Assembly (NCBI GenBank): GCA_905250885.1 | Contig: CAJNOQ010001743.1 | Coordinates: forward strand, 1 to 28,935 | Origin: Didymodactylos carnosus | Taxonomy: Eukaryota; Rotifera; Eurotatoria; Philodinida; Philodinidae | Length of the DNA stretch: 28,935 bases | Direction: 5' to 3' | Shown: one piece after another, positions 1 through 12,031 of the stretch | How positions within the stretch are numbered: the stretch's first letter is position 1 | Layout of the letters: every line of letters starts with the position of its first letter | The notes under the pieces: generated by a model | Told to the model about the DNA's origin: nothing | Databases searched by the model: none | What the model saw: only the letters and a program-made list of their open reading frames with translations | Program-made: the position numbers and the translations under genes

Positions 1-2369
1 TTAAAGACCCATTTTTTCGAGGCTCTTGGAAAACTTGCTCAAAATCCCCGAAAAACCAGTTTTGTAACCAAAAGCAATACAGATTCTGGAAGTAGACACT
101 TCAGGCTATCTTTCCATGTGTGTATCTTAAAACCGATTTTTTGACCGAAAATCACCATTTCTGAGAGGGGGGCCCTTAAATAACGTTTGAATTGCTTCAA
201 AAATTCTACAATCTGTATGCACAACAATCACTGCTTGTGTCTTGAATTTTTATCACTATTTATATTATGAACGAATCAAATTCTTCTCTTTGCTTTATGT
301 CGTGGGTATATTGAACATTGTTGATATATCTTTATTCTAATAATTATGTTCATTCTCTTTACTTTTAGAAAACATTCAAATGTGTATCGTATCGCTAATG
401 TATCTATGATTATCGTCAACTCAACTATATTATTCAATTATTTTATTATTTCTTTGATTTTGTGATTTAACAACATTGAACTGTCATATGTACATATACC
501 AAACAGGTGTTAGCTCGATATCAAAGAACACCGACATCTTCTTCTGCTGTTCTGTTCTGTTCTCTCATTCGTCTCTTTTTAATAAAAAAATATTTAAACT
601 TTGTTTTGTTAATATTATATTCACTTTTCAACAAAAAAAAAATGAGTAGGCGAAAAAAAAAAATCTATCATATATTCTTATTTGCTTTTCTTTTTCGTTT
701 TTTTTTTCTTTTTTTTTGTTTGTCTTATCTGACGATTACATAGGCATATAGAAAATATTCTTCTTTTTTTTTTGTTGTTGTTGTTCATGTTAGTTTAGTC
801 TGTTTAATGGCAGCGCGACAAAGAGACAGATCGCCTATATTTGTTTTTCTAATCTTGTATGGGGATTGAGACACGTCAAAGTTTAAACTCATTTTTTACA
901 CTTTTTTTTTGCATTAAAAAGGGTTGCACTTTTCTTCTTGTTGTAATGTGTGTATGTATGCTTGTGTGTAGTGCGTACGCTTTTTCTCTTTTTTTTTCTT
1001 GTTATCTAGAATTTAATTAAAGTAGGATGATAAAAAAAAAGAAATAGAGTTAAATCAAATATCCATCATGTAGCAGACATTCTCTTAAAATAAATATTTA
1101 TTTTAGGATTTCATTCTAAGAATATTATCGTGTTTAACTGACTCCTTTATTTGTTGTTTGGGAAAATATTTTATATAATAATAATAATAATAATAATTTA
1201 GATTGGTGACCATGTGTCTTTTTATTTGTTATCATATGTCATTTGTTTGTATTTCCTGAAATTATATTCTTTTTGTTCTTCTTCTTTTTTTATCTTCTCT
1301 TGTTTGCAATTCATAGTTGGTTCTTCTCTATTTCATCATCATCTTTTTTTTTTGTTGTTTGATATTAAATTATACCCAAAATATAATAATAAAATACACA
1401 CAAACAGAAATGAATTAACAACAGAAGAATAGATAGATATTTAATATATTCGTTCAAAGAACTGTTGTATCTTGTTATTATTAATCGAATATGTTCTTAT
1501 AACAAAAAAAATTGAACTATTCAAATTTAGATAGAAAGTTTAAAATGTTTATTAAAAGATTTACTATTGAAACATACAACTCAAAAATATGATGATCTAC
1601 AATGCAAAATATCATAGAAATGACTTTGTTCAATAAATAGAGATTGCTAAAAGTTTTGATTTCTTTTGATTTTTTCTGATATCCATTTCGAAGAGTATGA
1701 GCTTCTCCATCTTAGGCAAGATGGAGTCGTGATATTCATGATGATTCAGTTAATGAAGACGAGTCTCAATTAATTGTTGACATTAACTGGTATATGAAAA
1801 CTTGCTGATGTAATTAAACCAACACCAGAACTAACCAATATTTTAATATATCAATATAAAATGCCAAAATTGTGACTATCAGAGATTAAGATAAACGTAT
1901 TTCGAAACCTTTATTCGTCGTGCATGGTTTTTTAGATCATATAATCATTTGAGCCATATTTAATTTACCACATACATCTTATCATGTTCTAAATGATTCA
2001 TATTGTTGTGTGCACGAGATAGTGAAAGTAATTACATGTCTTTATATAATGAGAATCCGGTTGTTTTTCTCATTTAGATTGGATAATACTGTCACGATGT
2101 TAATAGTAATTTGAGTATTGAATACGTGTGTCGGATACAGACGTCTGTCTCTAATAATCATCAACATTTGCCATATATAATTTGAAATTAAATCTATCAA
2201 TGGATTAGAATGACAACGATTGTTTAAATATTTTTATTGTAAAACAGAACGGTTGAAAAAAAAGTAAGAATATTATATCTGTGGAATAAACAAAATCCAT
2301 ATGTGTGTGATTTCTTTTTAATTTTCTACAAACTAAATTTCAAATCTAGGAGAATGGTATAAGAGTTTT
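1..2369. other. AT-rich non-coding region with no supported gene
   Basis: This stretch is dominated by poly-T and poly-A tracts, short TTG and ATA runs and other low-complexity DNA. Open frames here are short, rich in F, L, S and K codons and lack coherent splice signals. The first 230 bases are less AT-biased and look like part of a decayed dispersed repeat, but I found no second clear copy in the window. A possible polyadenylation signal for the minus-strand gene ending at 2370 lies near 2233-2238 (TTTATT on the plus strand). Confidence 0.6.
1174..1196. repeat. (ATA)n microsatellite
   Basis: An uninterrupted trinucleotide run of about seven ATA units sits in AT-rich intergenic DNA. It is a simple sequence repeat with no other visible role. 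Confidence 0.9.
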
Positions 2370-2857
2370 TTAACTACAAAATGGACGATATTCGATCGGT
2401 ACATCTTCTGGTCGACGAACTATTAGATAAGAGAAAAATTTTAAAAGTATTAGATGGTAGAAAAAGTAATGGAATGACATGCGTACCCATACAACGTCGT
2501 TTATATACATTAAATTGATATTTATTTGTTTTATAAACACTTTTAGAACCATATACAATCACACCTGTAAGAACAATAAGAAATTTTGTAGATCAATGAC
2601 TAAAAAAACTTCGATGATCTAACATACAAAAAACTGCTAATGGTACTCCAAACACAATATGTGGAATATGTTCAGTGGCATATTTTAACATTGAAATACC
2701 TTCTGCAAAAAATAAAAAATAAAATCGTTTATTAAAACTTTTAAGAAATATAACAATCTTACGATCTTTCCAAGGCTGATAAATAATTTGTCGATGAATA
2801 AGCACCGCTCGATTGTATAGTCTCATACTTGATTCTTCACTCTTTTCGAGACAAAAT
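2370..2857 (-). CDS. Small single-pass membrane protein, four exons, function unknown
   Basis: Four minus-strand exons join in phase: 2857-2763, 2702-2628, 2564-2493 and 2419-2370, with donors GTAAGA, GTATGT and GTATGG and acceptors TTGCAG, TTACAG and AATAG. From the ATG at 2826-2824 this gives 86 residues. The first exon is also open upstream of that ATG to a good acceptor (TTGTAG) at 2858, so an upstream coding exon or a trans-splice site is possible. The protein starts MRLYNRAVLIHRQ, has one hydrophobic helix at about residues 33-49 (HIVFGVPLAVFCVIVYG), and then a very basic stretch (YKRRFRRPED) before the stop. A short N-terminus, one helix and a basic C-terminal tail are typical of small mitochondrial inner-membrane accessory subunits, but I recognise no family. 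The exon phases, not homology, support the call. Confidence 0.55.
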
Positions 2858-3318
2858 CTACAATACAGAATATTATATCAATTTTGAAACGACAAATTTG
2901 AACAAAAAATAACACATTGTTAATACAGAAGCTATTTATTAAAAATAAAGCAAGTAAACACACAATTCTGGTTTAAGATTAAAAGCGTAAATAAAAAACA
3001 AAACAAAAAAATATTTACATTAGAGGATAACGTTGAGTCATTGGGGAAAATATAGGAAAGAACAGCGAAGTTGATTTTTGTAGTTTGTCTGCAAAGATCA
3101 AAGTTCGTGTGTTTGATTCTAGCTTGATTTTGTACTTTGATAATTTAAGTTTCAGAATAATATAATGGGAGTTTACGTTCTCGTTTTCATTCTGGTTTTC
3201 ATTCTGGTTTAAGATTAGAAGCTTAAACTAAACACACAACTACTTTCATTTAAGCATTAGATCGTTTTCTTTTTTTACACAGACTAAAGCTAGTAAAAAA
3301 TAAAATATTATCCGCCAG
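2858..3318. other. Intergenic spacer with an imperfect direct repeat
   Basis: No gene is supported. A motif reading ATTCTGGTTTAAGATTA is present near 2966 and again near 3203, each followed by a GAAGCTTAA-like or AAAGCGTAA-like segment and lying near a TAAACACACAA sequence. This suggests an old local duplication of roughly 240 bp. Confidence 0.35.
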
Positions 3319-3918
3319 CAGGGACGTACCCGTCACTAAACCATGGCTCATCCTTTAGAAACTTTAGCTTCCTAATTCGCGCTAAAAAAATTTAATTGAG
3401 GTCGAAAATAAATTAGTTGAGTTTAAGGATACCGGAAGAAATATCAATTTTCGTTAAAAATATCGTTTTTTAGATAAGTACATGGTTTAATAGCCTGACG
3501 TGTTCTCGTACAAATGCACTAAGTTCTATGCCCTGAACTAGTCTTTGACAGTTTTTGAAAACAGTATTTTATGTTTTTCTCGAAATGATATTTCTTTTTG
3601 CATACATTTCGTATTTTTAAGATTTTTTCGATAACGAAGTGACATGAAGAGCTTCATCACCATACTTGGCATGGTCAACATTCCCTGAAATTTTTGTTAA
3701 GATCAGACTTATACTTTCGGAGATAGGTTCCTGATGGGGCGGAGGCCTTAAGGGCAACGATTTTCGTATGAACTCAATAGCTAACGCAGTATTTTTTATT
3801 TGAGTGATATTTCAAAAAAAAGTGTTAAAACTTAGCTCATCAAGTAAATTTAGAAAATAGTGGAGTGTAAAAGGTACTTGGTTTACTATCCCTTAACAAA
3901 GTTCTGGGTACGCTACTG
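3319..3918. mobile_element. Decayed non-autonomous hAT-like DNA transposon
   Basis: The left end reads CAGGGACGTACCC and the right end, on the opposite strand, reads CAGTAGCGTACCCAG. Both resemble the CAGNGGCGTA-type termini that recur in hAT elements. The 8 bases just outside the two ends are TCCGCCAG and TTCACCGG; they match at five positions and the other three are transitions, as expected for an old 8-bp target duplication. The 600-bp interior has no transposase-like open frame. Homology between the arms weakens quickly inside the first 15 bases, so this is a proposal from the termini only. Confidence 0.4.
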
Positions 3919-4008
3919 TTCACCGGATAGAAAAATGATTTCAGCATAAAAAAAATATTTAGTGAATAAAATACGCACACTAATATAAAGAATATTAAAT
4001 TGAATATC

Positions 4009-5409
4009 TCAGGATGAAGTTAGAATATTTTCTAATTGACAATCAATTTGATATGTACTAATACGACCAACGCCTTGAATTAATAAACAGTCTGGATACA
4101 CATGAGCAGTAGCAAAAGCGTTGGTATTTGGATCCGTTTCGACAATGGCTGGAAATGTTAAATGATGAATATTTTTACGATCACGAAAATAACCGCCGTC
4201 ATGACCATGACCACATATAACAGCAATAACACAATCATATTGCCACAATGTATCAAGAACTTCTTTATAATTCCACAATAAACACAAGTGCTCACATGCA
4301 CTTGGATGAATTGGAATGTGTCCTAAACGCAGAATAAATTTTTTTTATTCTATTAGTTTTCTTTGTCTAATAGTACGTATAGTTCGAAAATGTATATTTA
4401 GTAGTATTGATATTATTTGGCTGCTCTATGAAAAGGTAAACAGTCTACTTCAACAGTTGACTTTTGTTACAGTCAAAACAATTGGTCACAGTGATTCTTA
4501 CCTGTAATTATAACTTTTTCTTTATTTTTTGATGCTTCAGTTAATTGTTTATTTAACCATTCTAATTGTTTATCACTAATGCCACCATTGAATAACACAA
4601 ATCGTTTTTGATGTCCTCTTAAATTTTCTGGACTATTCAAATCTTCATTTTTATTATGTTTTGTCAACATATCAAGTGCTTGTTGATAAATGGTACTTGT
4701 TTCATCCACACCTAATGCACTTGTTTCATATGTATCAAGTGATATAACACGTAAATGTTTACATACTTCAAATGTACCATAATATGCAGGATAAATTTGT
4801 TTTGTATTAAATGAACATAATGGTGATGAATGTAATGTATCTCGTTTAAAATTATAAAATTCATGATTACCCCAATGATGATAGATTTGACAATGAATAT
4901 CAGATTTTAATTGATTAAATGGTTCTAAAATTGTTTGTAAATCTTCATCAGATTTTTTATTTTGAAAACATATACCATCAATAATATCGCCTAATTGTAA
5001 AATAAATAATAGTGGTGTTTCATCATGAATTTTTTTCCATTGTGAACATGCTTCATTTACTAATTTTAACGCATTTCGATAACGTCTCAAACGAGTTTTA
5101 TCATAATTCCAACAATCGTCATTGTCTAGAAACAGACAGAAGACGAAAAAAAACAATTTAATATACAGTTTAATTCACATAAATAAAAATTAAGCTTAGA
5201 GTACCGGCATATTGAATATCTGATATAATACCAAATGATATCAGTGGTTTTGGACTATTGCTATTTTGTGTGTAATATTCATGTTTACTCGGTGGACTAA
5301 GAAGATCAACATCAGGAGCAGCAAACATTACTTTTAAAGGAATATTAACTGCCATAGTTGTATTATTATTATCTGTTGAATGAAATGGAAGTTCAGTGGG
5401 TTCTGACAT
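4009..5409 (-). CDS. ADPRM: ADPRM-like Mn-dependent ADP-ribose/CDP-alcohol diphosphatase
   Basis: Three exons (5409-5205, 5125-4502, 4322-4009) join in phase to 380 residues; human ADPRM has about 340. The calcineurin-like metallophosphoesterase motifs appear in order: SDIQYAD across the first splice junction, LQLGDIIDG, HHWGNHEFY, the ITGHIPIHPSACEH segment rebuilt across the second junction, and VICGHGHDGGY near the C-terminus. These supply the aspartate, asparagine and histidine ligands of a two-metal site. The family hydrolyses ADP-ribose, CDP-choline and related pyrophosphates in the cytosol; that role is transferred from the family, not shown here. The start is the ATG at 5409, which gives about 60 residues before the first motif, longer than usual, with no evident signal peptide. 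Donors are GTACTC (weak but GT) and GTAAGA; acceptors are TTCTAG and TTTAG. The gene lies tail-to-head with epsin on the same strand, with a miniature transposon between them. Confidence 0.93.
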
Positions 5410-5477
5410 CTGAAACAAGGGATATTTTTATTTTGTAGATATAAAAATACTATAGTAAATATCGATATTATTATTAT

Positions 5478-5798
5478 CCCCTTGACTGTTATGTTTATTT
5501 TATGTCGTCATTTATTTTCTTCGCTCCTTGATCCGTTACACTTGTTTGTTTTTGTTCTCTTTTCAATTAACAAACTGATATTGATCTTGTTTGACTTTTT
5601 CCCTTTCTATTACGCAATTTCAAGAGCGAGCGACATAGTATATAGGAAACGTCAGAGTCAGTAGAGTGAGCTCCAATAGGTGCAGAATGTTAGAGTCGAC
5701 CCATGGCATACAGGGAAAACTGAATTAAAGAATTATAGTCTGCATCTTTTTCATAAAAATTGCTCTGACGAGTATACTCGTCGTTAACAGTCAAGGGG
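5478..5798. mobile_element. piggyBac-like miniature inverted-repeat element
   Basis: A perfect 14-bp terminal inverted repeat, CCCCTTGACTGTTA, occurs at 5478-5491 and in reverse complement at 5785-5798. The right end is followed directly by TTAA (5799-5802) and the left end is preceded by TTAT, consistent with a TTAA target duplication that has lost one base match. Just inside the right end is a perfect 16-bp palindrome, GACGAGTATACTCGTC (5767-5782). CCC-starting ends and TTAA targets are hallmarks of the piggyBac superfamily. The 321-bp element carries no transposase, so it would move only in trans. Confidence 0.65.
5767..5782. repeat. Perfect 16-bp palindrome inside the miniature element
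   Basis: GACGAGTATACTCGTC is exactly self-complementary and lies 2 bp inside the right terminal repeat. A subterminal palindrome in this position could be a transposase binding site; that is inference. Confidence 0.8.
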
Positions 5799-5802
5799 TT
5801 AA

Positions 5803-6983
5803 TATTTTTCTCTATGATTGAATAAAAGTAATTTTTTAAAATTTTATTCCTTTTTCTTTTATGAACTGGTTTTTATTTGTTATAATAAAAACATCACGGA
5901 ATTAATATATAGTGCAGATAACGTAAACGGTAAGAAAAAACGACTGAATGAATGAGTATATGCTAGTGGTGTATGAACAATTCAATAGAAAAGAAATCAG
6001 TATACGCTCGCTCATAAATAAACTTCACATTGTACAAAAAGCTTGAGATATTTTTAAGTAAGGAAAAGGAGGAAGTGACAATACAACTAAATGTATCTTA
6101 TTGTCTACATGCAAAAAAAAGAAATATATATTACACGACGCAATAACGCTTTCATTAGACGAAAAAGAAAATTTAATGATAAAATAGCACATGTTAGAAA
6201 ATACACACATGAGACAAATACTTAGTAATAGATACATATGCCATGTTTATTCACAAATATTAGAAGAAAAAACAGGAGAAAGAGAGAGAGCGAGAGAGGT
6301 AGAGAGAAAACAGTCACTACGATGTGATATCAAGTTTTTCGGCAGATAATTAAAAAGAAGTAACAAAAATAATGATTGTTTAATAGTATTATGACTGTTG
6401 GAAGCGATAAATAAAGCTTGTTAACAAGATTAAAATGAAGAAAAAGAACAAAAGAATATCTACATACAAACTTCTTCAAGTATTAATTAATCCTCTCTAA
6501 AACTTCTACATCAACCTTTGTCAAATTGAACTTTTCATTACATATTTTGTCAAAGTTATTCACAAATTTAAATTCTTTCTTTACCATTTTTTTTCATTCA
6601 TATGCAAACTTACTGGAATGAAAACGAGCAAACAAGCTGTGGCAATTATTCTATTTTATCAGTGTCGTATCATATATAAATTCACATTCACACAGAGACA
6701 CATAGAACGCACGCAAAAATAATTTAAGAAAAACCTCAAATTTCTTAAACTATAGATTAAGATAAGATTATATTAAGTCTTCACACTAACTATTAATTAG
6801 TTTAAATACACACATCATAAGATAAGAAAAGAAATAAATAGTGTGTGAAATAACAGTCTCATAATCTCTAGTATAAGAATGACTTTAGGATGCTAGTATA
6901 CAAATAAGAAAAAGAATCTGTTATTTTCGGAAAATAACAATCTACAAACCTTGGATAAAAAAAAAGAGAAAGCTCGTTTATTT
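5803..6983. other. Intergenic region between ADPRM-like gene and epsin
   Basis: No gene is supported on either strand. It contains a GA-rich simple repeat at about 6275-6310 and otherwise AT-rich DNA. The minus-strand AATAAA at 6978-6983 (TTTATT on plus) lies immediately after the epsin stop and is a likely polyadenylation signal for epsin. Confidence 0.6.
6275..6310. repeat. GA-rich simple repeat
   Basis: A purine-only run of GA and GAGA units, interrupted by single C and T bases. It is a microsatellite-like tract with no further visible structure. Confidence 0.8.
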
Positions 6984-9916
6984 TCAAAGAAATGGATTTT
7001 TTGAATTGGATGGTGGAGGAGTTGGTGCTAAAGTACTTGATAGTGGAATCAATGGTGGAGGCAACGTCGGTGCCTGTAAAAAACCGCTTGTATTATTGAC
7101 TGAACTCAGTTGATCTAGAGTCGGTGGTTTAGCAGTTTGGGCAAATGGATTTGGTGTACGTGGAGTTGCTCCAAACGGATTTGTAGCTAAAAATAAATAT
7201 ATATGATAAAGTGTACAAAACTAAAACTATTATATATTTAATCTTACTTTTTGTTTCAGTTACAAGTTTATCGAGATTAACAAGACCAATAAATTTGTCT
7301 CCAAGAAATGATTCAGGTGTCTTTCTAGATGTAGCAGCACTACTGTTCATTGGAAATGAACTTTGGTTGGTTTGATTAAACTTATTTTCTATATTCGGAT
7401 ATAATATATTGTTTGATAAATTGGATGATGAAAATGAACTTGGACTTGTCGATGTTGTTTGAGGTGGTAATGTAGTGGATAATGACGACATGTTCCATGG
7501 ATTTGTTGATGCAGTTGTAGTAGAGAATGTTGATAAAGAAAACGGTTTTGAATGATTATCAGTCGATGAAGATGCTAGAACAAATGTACAGTAAAAAATA
7601 ATTTCTCTCACACATTCAACATTTACCTTCGCTATTACCACCAAAAAAGTCACTTAATTCATTATCTGCCGATTTTGTCGTGTACATATGGTCATTAGTT
7701 GTTTGAAGTGGAGACATATTTCTAGCATTTGCATTATAACGTGGATCGCTGCTACTTAAACCCCATGGATCACTCGCTGGTGATGAAGTTATTTGAGTTT
7801 CTGTTGCTAAATCATTCCAAGGATTATTGTTTGTTGTTGTTGTATTATTCATCACTGACATAGATGCTGCTGATGTAGGTGGCACACGACTATTTTGAGA
7901 GCCAAATCCAGCAGCGTTTCCTTGCCATGCTGAAGGCCATGCTGATTGATCTATAAAAGTAAAAACATAATTATACATTCAATAAAGTTACATTAAAAAT
8001 GATAATTCTAATAGCCAATGAAAAATATTGAGCAAAAAAACCTATAATTTCCTTATCCAGTTAGAAACATACACAATTTACTTGAAATAGAATATTCTGA
8101 TCTTGTAGCAGAGAGCTGATGGAACGGTTCTTCATTTACGAAACCGAAATCGTTTGGTGATGATCGTACTTATATAATTGAGCCAGAAGGATTATAAAAT
8201 CTTTGAAAAATATCTGACATTCTTATGTGTAAAAATAGGAAAAAATAACAACATGGAAGAAGAGGAAAACTTTAATACTTGTATTTGACGCCGTATCGAA
8301 CGAAGGAAAGCCAATGTCAATCGTGGGTTTTGTATTCCATCCGAAGTTTGATGCTGTTGATGTGGCATTCGTTTCATTCCATGTAGTATGATCCATTAGA
8401 TGTTGAGAAAATAATGATGGATCGAGCTGGTTTTGACTTGATACATCAAATAACTAGAAACAAAAGAATTAAAAAAATATTGGTCATCATAGTTAGGATT
8501 ATTACCGAATAATCTTCATAGGCAACAGTGAACTAGTGAGTGAAAATTAACAATTACTATTATTCATATCCAAAAAGAATGATTGTGAATTTTTCTCAGC
8601 TCTTTTCTATATTGTGTTTAACCGCATAACGTATGGAAAAAAATCATCATCTGTGATTAGTGTACCTCATCGATGTTTCTTCGGTAAAATTATCCTTCCT
8701 GGAAAGAAACAGATGTTAAATACACCAGAATGTCTACTGAGCATGTACAAAAGTAAAATTTGAATAATTTACACGAATAAAGTGACATTGCTCGACAAAC
8801 TGTTATTCCGCAGATATTTATGAAATGGCGTGAAAAGAGTAATGTTTCGTACAAGATTTTCAGGGAAATTTTACATATCCTTAAGAATACTCTATAATTT
8901 CTTACTTGTACCGACGGTCTATTTTCTCAGAACACGGTTCAGCTAGGTAAACGTTTCTAGTTTTCTTGTCACAAACGTTATCTCAATAACATTCACAACC
9001 ATCTTTTTTAAACGAATAGTGATAGTATCTTTAATTACCTGTCCATGATTTGCATCAGACGGATTTTCATTAACTGATCGTTCTAATGCCATTTTCAATC
9101 TTAAATCATCATTTCGTCGTCGTCTTTCTTCTTCTTCTGCTTCACGCTGAGATTCGGCCAGAGCTAGAAAAAAACAAAAAAATTCAGTAGTGTTAAGATA
9201 ATGAAGACAATGCTAGTATTACCTATTTGCATTTGCAAATTTTCTTCTTCTTGATTTAATGGTTGTACAAATTCTTTTTTAACTTGTGTATGTATTCCAT
9301 CATTGAACGATGATGATCTCACTGTATTCGTATTACTCATATAATTGTTACCTGACATATAATCACCACCTATTTGTGATATATCATTTGTACTATTCCG
9401 TCTTACTGTCGATGATTGTCTCCCGTATGTCACAGCACCATTTGAATCCATACCCATTGCTTGTTGATAATAATTATTTCGTCCTTCTTGTGCTTTTCGT
9501 CGTTCATTTTTCAAACGTTCATCATCTTTCAATAATGATACTAATTGTTTTGCTTTTTCTCTAACATTAAAACCTTGATCTTTATTATCTTCAATATATT
9601 GAAAATCTTTTAATGTTTGAATAGCAAATATATTTTCTTTGCATTGTTGACTAACGCGTTCATTACCATATTTAATTAAATAATCTAATAGTACAAGAGA
9701 TTTATAAACATGACGCCAATTCTTTCCATGATCATTCAAACGTTTCCATACAATGGGCATTATTTCAGCATAGGCAACAACATTGTGTGTTAAATCGGCT
9801 ATTTCATGCATAAGTGCCGGCGATGGTCCCCATGCATCATTACTTGTCGCTTCTCGAACTTTTCGCTGTGCTTCAGTATAATTATAAATAACATTTCTTA
9901 CACCACGAGCTAACAT
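6984..9916 (-). CDS. Epsin (ENTH-domain clathrin adaptor)
   Basis: Seven exons (9916-9223, 9163-9039, 8453-8279, 8168-8082, 7950-7627, 7574-7248, 7186-6984) join in phase to 644 residues. Residues 1-145 form the ENTH domain, with the family signature VREATSNDAWGP and the segment MPIVWKRLNDHGKNWRHVYK; it binds PI(4,5)P2 at the plasma membrane. A ubiquitin-interacting motif (DDLRLKMALERSVNE) lies at about 250-265. The disordered tail has NPW/DPW motifs near 403, 421 and 493 for the AP-2 appendage, a clathrin-binding LVNLD box near 567 after the conserved PESFLG, and three NPF motifs, including the terminal NPFL, for EH-domain proteins. This is the full animal epsin order. The start chosen gives only about nine residues before the conserved YNYTEA, slightly shorter than vertebrate epsins, so a tiny upstream exon is not excluded. 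Exon 4 (87 bp) is a symmetric phase-1 exon and could be skipped without a frameshift. Confidence 0.95.
8454..9038 (-). other. Long second intron of epsin (585 bp)
   Basis: The donor is GTAATT and the acceptor TTTCTAG. It is about five to ten times longer than the other introns of this gene. I looked for further in-phase exons and found none that I could support. Confidence 0.6.
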
Positions 9917-10683
9917 GGATGCACGTTTATAACAACAATAATATTTACAATCTGTAAAATGTTTTTTTTTTTAATACGGAAATAAAAATGTGTCTGCGAC
10001 ACAAAATAAAACAATAACGAAGTAATAAATGAAATAATAAAGAAATTTTATCTAAAATAAAGAAAAACTGAATGTATTAAGACAGCTAATATGTTTAAAG
10101 GTCTGATTAGTTGCATTCATGCACTTAACGAACATTTTTCAAAGAAGAAATAAAGATAAAATGACATTATGGCAATCTTAATTTCCATTAGGATTATGAA
10201 ATATTAAATTCATTCGTGTTTATGGCAAAAGTTTAAGTGTTTGTATTGATACTTCGATAGAAGCTATTTATTGATAAAATCATAGTGAACGAGATATAAA
10301 TATTTTAGAATTTATTGAGATTATAACTAAAATTAAATAAGAAATCTGAAAGCACAAAACATAATCCATTTACCAGACATAACACGATACTGAATGTGAG
10401 AGAAGAAAAAAAAATAAACATATATGTAACTAAAGACTATAAAATGCTTTTTTAAATCGATATCAAATAAAAATAACCAACAAAATATTTTTTCACATAC
10501 ACGTGAGACAACTTTCATAACAAAGGAGAAATAAATAGAAAAAGAACAACTGGAATAAACAAACTTTTGTAGAATGTGTTGCTTCCTTATTCTATCGAGG
10601 CGCTAAAAACTCGTTCTTTGGTATTTGTAGAAAAAGAACTATAAGAAATAAACGGGTATGCTTTTGGTGAGCGCTTTCATCTT
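9917..10683. other. Intergenic spacer between epsin and TMED
   Basis: AT-rich DNA with no supported coding exon. It must contain the epsin promoter and the TMED 3' untranslated region, both transcribed from the minus strand, but no clear core promoter motif is visible. Confidence 0.6.
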
Positions 10684-11766
10684 TCAAACAAGTTTTTTTG
10701 CTTCAAAAAAACCTTTTAAATGTCGCATTTGCCATACACCAGTCAATGCGAGTATAGTTAATTGTGCAATCGACCACCATAATACACGTTGATTTGTAGA
10801 TTCACTTGTAGCACGAAAACGTTCTTCACGATAACGTTGATAGTTTTGCTCTTTTGTTATTTGCTCAACTTGATCTAATAATTGTCTAACACGTAATTGT
10901 AATTCAGTTAATTTTTCTTGTGTACCAACTTGTCTATAATCCACAGCATGTTCACCAATATCGATATCAAGATGAACACGCTAAACAAAGTAGAATATAC
11001 AACATTGTAAACGTCTTACCAGAGATCTCCCAACATCTTCGCTTTCAATGAGGATAAGAAATCATAGAAAAGGTGTATTGCTAAAGCAAAACTCTAAAGA
11101 GTTAGTTTGCAGAAATTTTATATGCTATTTATAAGTTTTACTACTTTTAAAAACTCTATTTGTGCTACTGGTGATGTTTAGGTGCAAATCGTGTACAAAT
11201 ATCTCGAATAGAAAAAAATTAGAGGAAAAAGAGAAATAAACGGGGATGAAGTAAGTGAAATACTCACTAATTGCTGACCACCAAACCACGCAGTTGAATT
11301 TGAATACAAACAAATGACATGTTCACCAGGAATCTATATAGAATAAAAAAATTCAATGAGATGTAGTGTAAGAGACAGAAAATTCTTCTTACATGTGATG
11401 TAAAAGAAAATCTTCCTTCTGCTGTATAAAGTTTAGATAGTACCACTTTTTCCTCTGGATCTTTCACTTCAACATGCATTCCGATTCCACTACCAGTTGG
11501 TATAAACGTATTTGTTACTGTGTCATGCATCTAAGAGATACAAAAACAATATTATAGAAAAAAAATTGAGGTGTAAAACAAAGTTTTCTTACTTCAACTT
11601 TGTATTTTCCAATAACTAACGTTTCATCTGGTACTTCTTCGATGAAACATTTGCGATCAGTTTCACGAATATGAAAGTAAAGGCAATCTGAATAATTGAT
11701 CAGTTGTAACAGAATCACAATGGAATATAAGGTAGTGGACAGATATTGCTTGAAATGCGAACGCAT
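10684..11766 (-). CDS. p24-alpha family cargo receptor (TMED9/TMED4-like)
   Basis: Four exons (11766-11593, 11530-11393, 11333-11268, 10980-10684), all joined at codon boundaries, give 224 residues. A signal peptide covers about residues 1-28. The GOLD domain follows, with its cysteine pair ([11 protein letters not shown] and [12 protein letters not shown]) and the segment [13 protein letters not shown]. An NST glycosylation sequon lies next to the second cysteine. A coiled coil ([16 protein letters not shown]) runs at about 145-175, then one membrane helix near 193-212. The cytosolic tail ends FFEAKKLV: the FF pair is a COP-coat contact and KKLV is a KKXX retrieval signal, as in the alpha subfamily. 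These proteins cycle between ER and Golgi as hetero-oligomers and select GPI-anchored and other cargo. The sequence is closest in my recollection to TMED9 and TMED4; I cannot choose between them. Confidence 0.96.
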
Positions 11767-12031
11767 TATTCTTTTTTAAATGATATTTTTATGTATCTAG
11801 AAAAAAAGGGGAATGTTAATAAAAAATACTAATAGTTGACATTTTATCTTTTTTTTTGTCGACGCTCGCGTTAATATAAGCGGTCTCTTAAGATTAACTA
11901 AGCAAAACAACTTTAGCTTTATACTTCAAATCAATTTTTCTCGAAATGGTATCAAAAGGCTATTCTTACTGTATATGAATATTTCACTTCAGATTGGATT
12001 GATTGAGAAAAGCATAGTACACAACAGTAGA

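Noticed and set aside
507-743. 78-codon plus-strand open frame in T-rich DNA
   Set aside because: It is nearly all F, L, K and S codons from homopolymer tracts.
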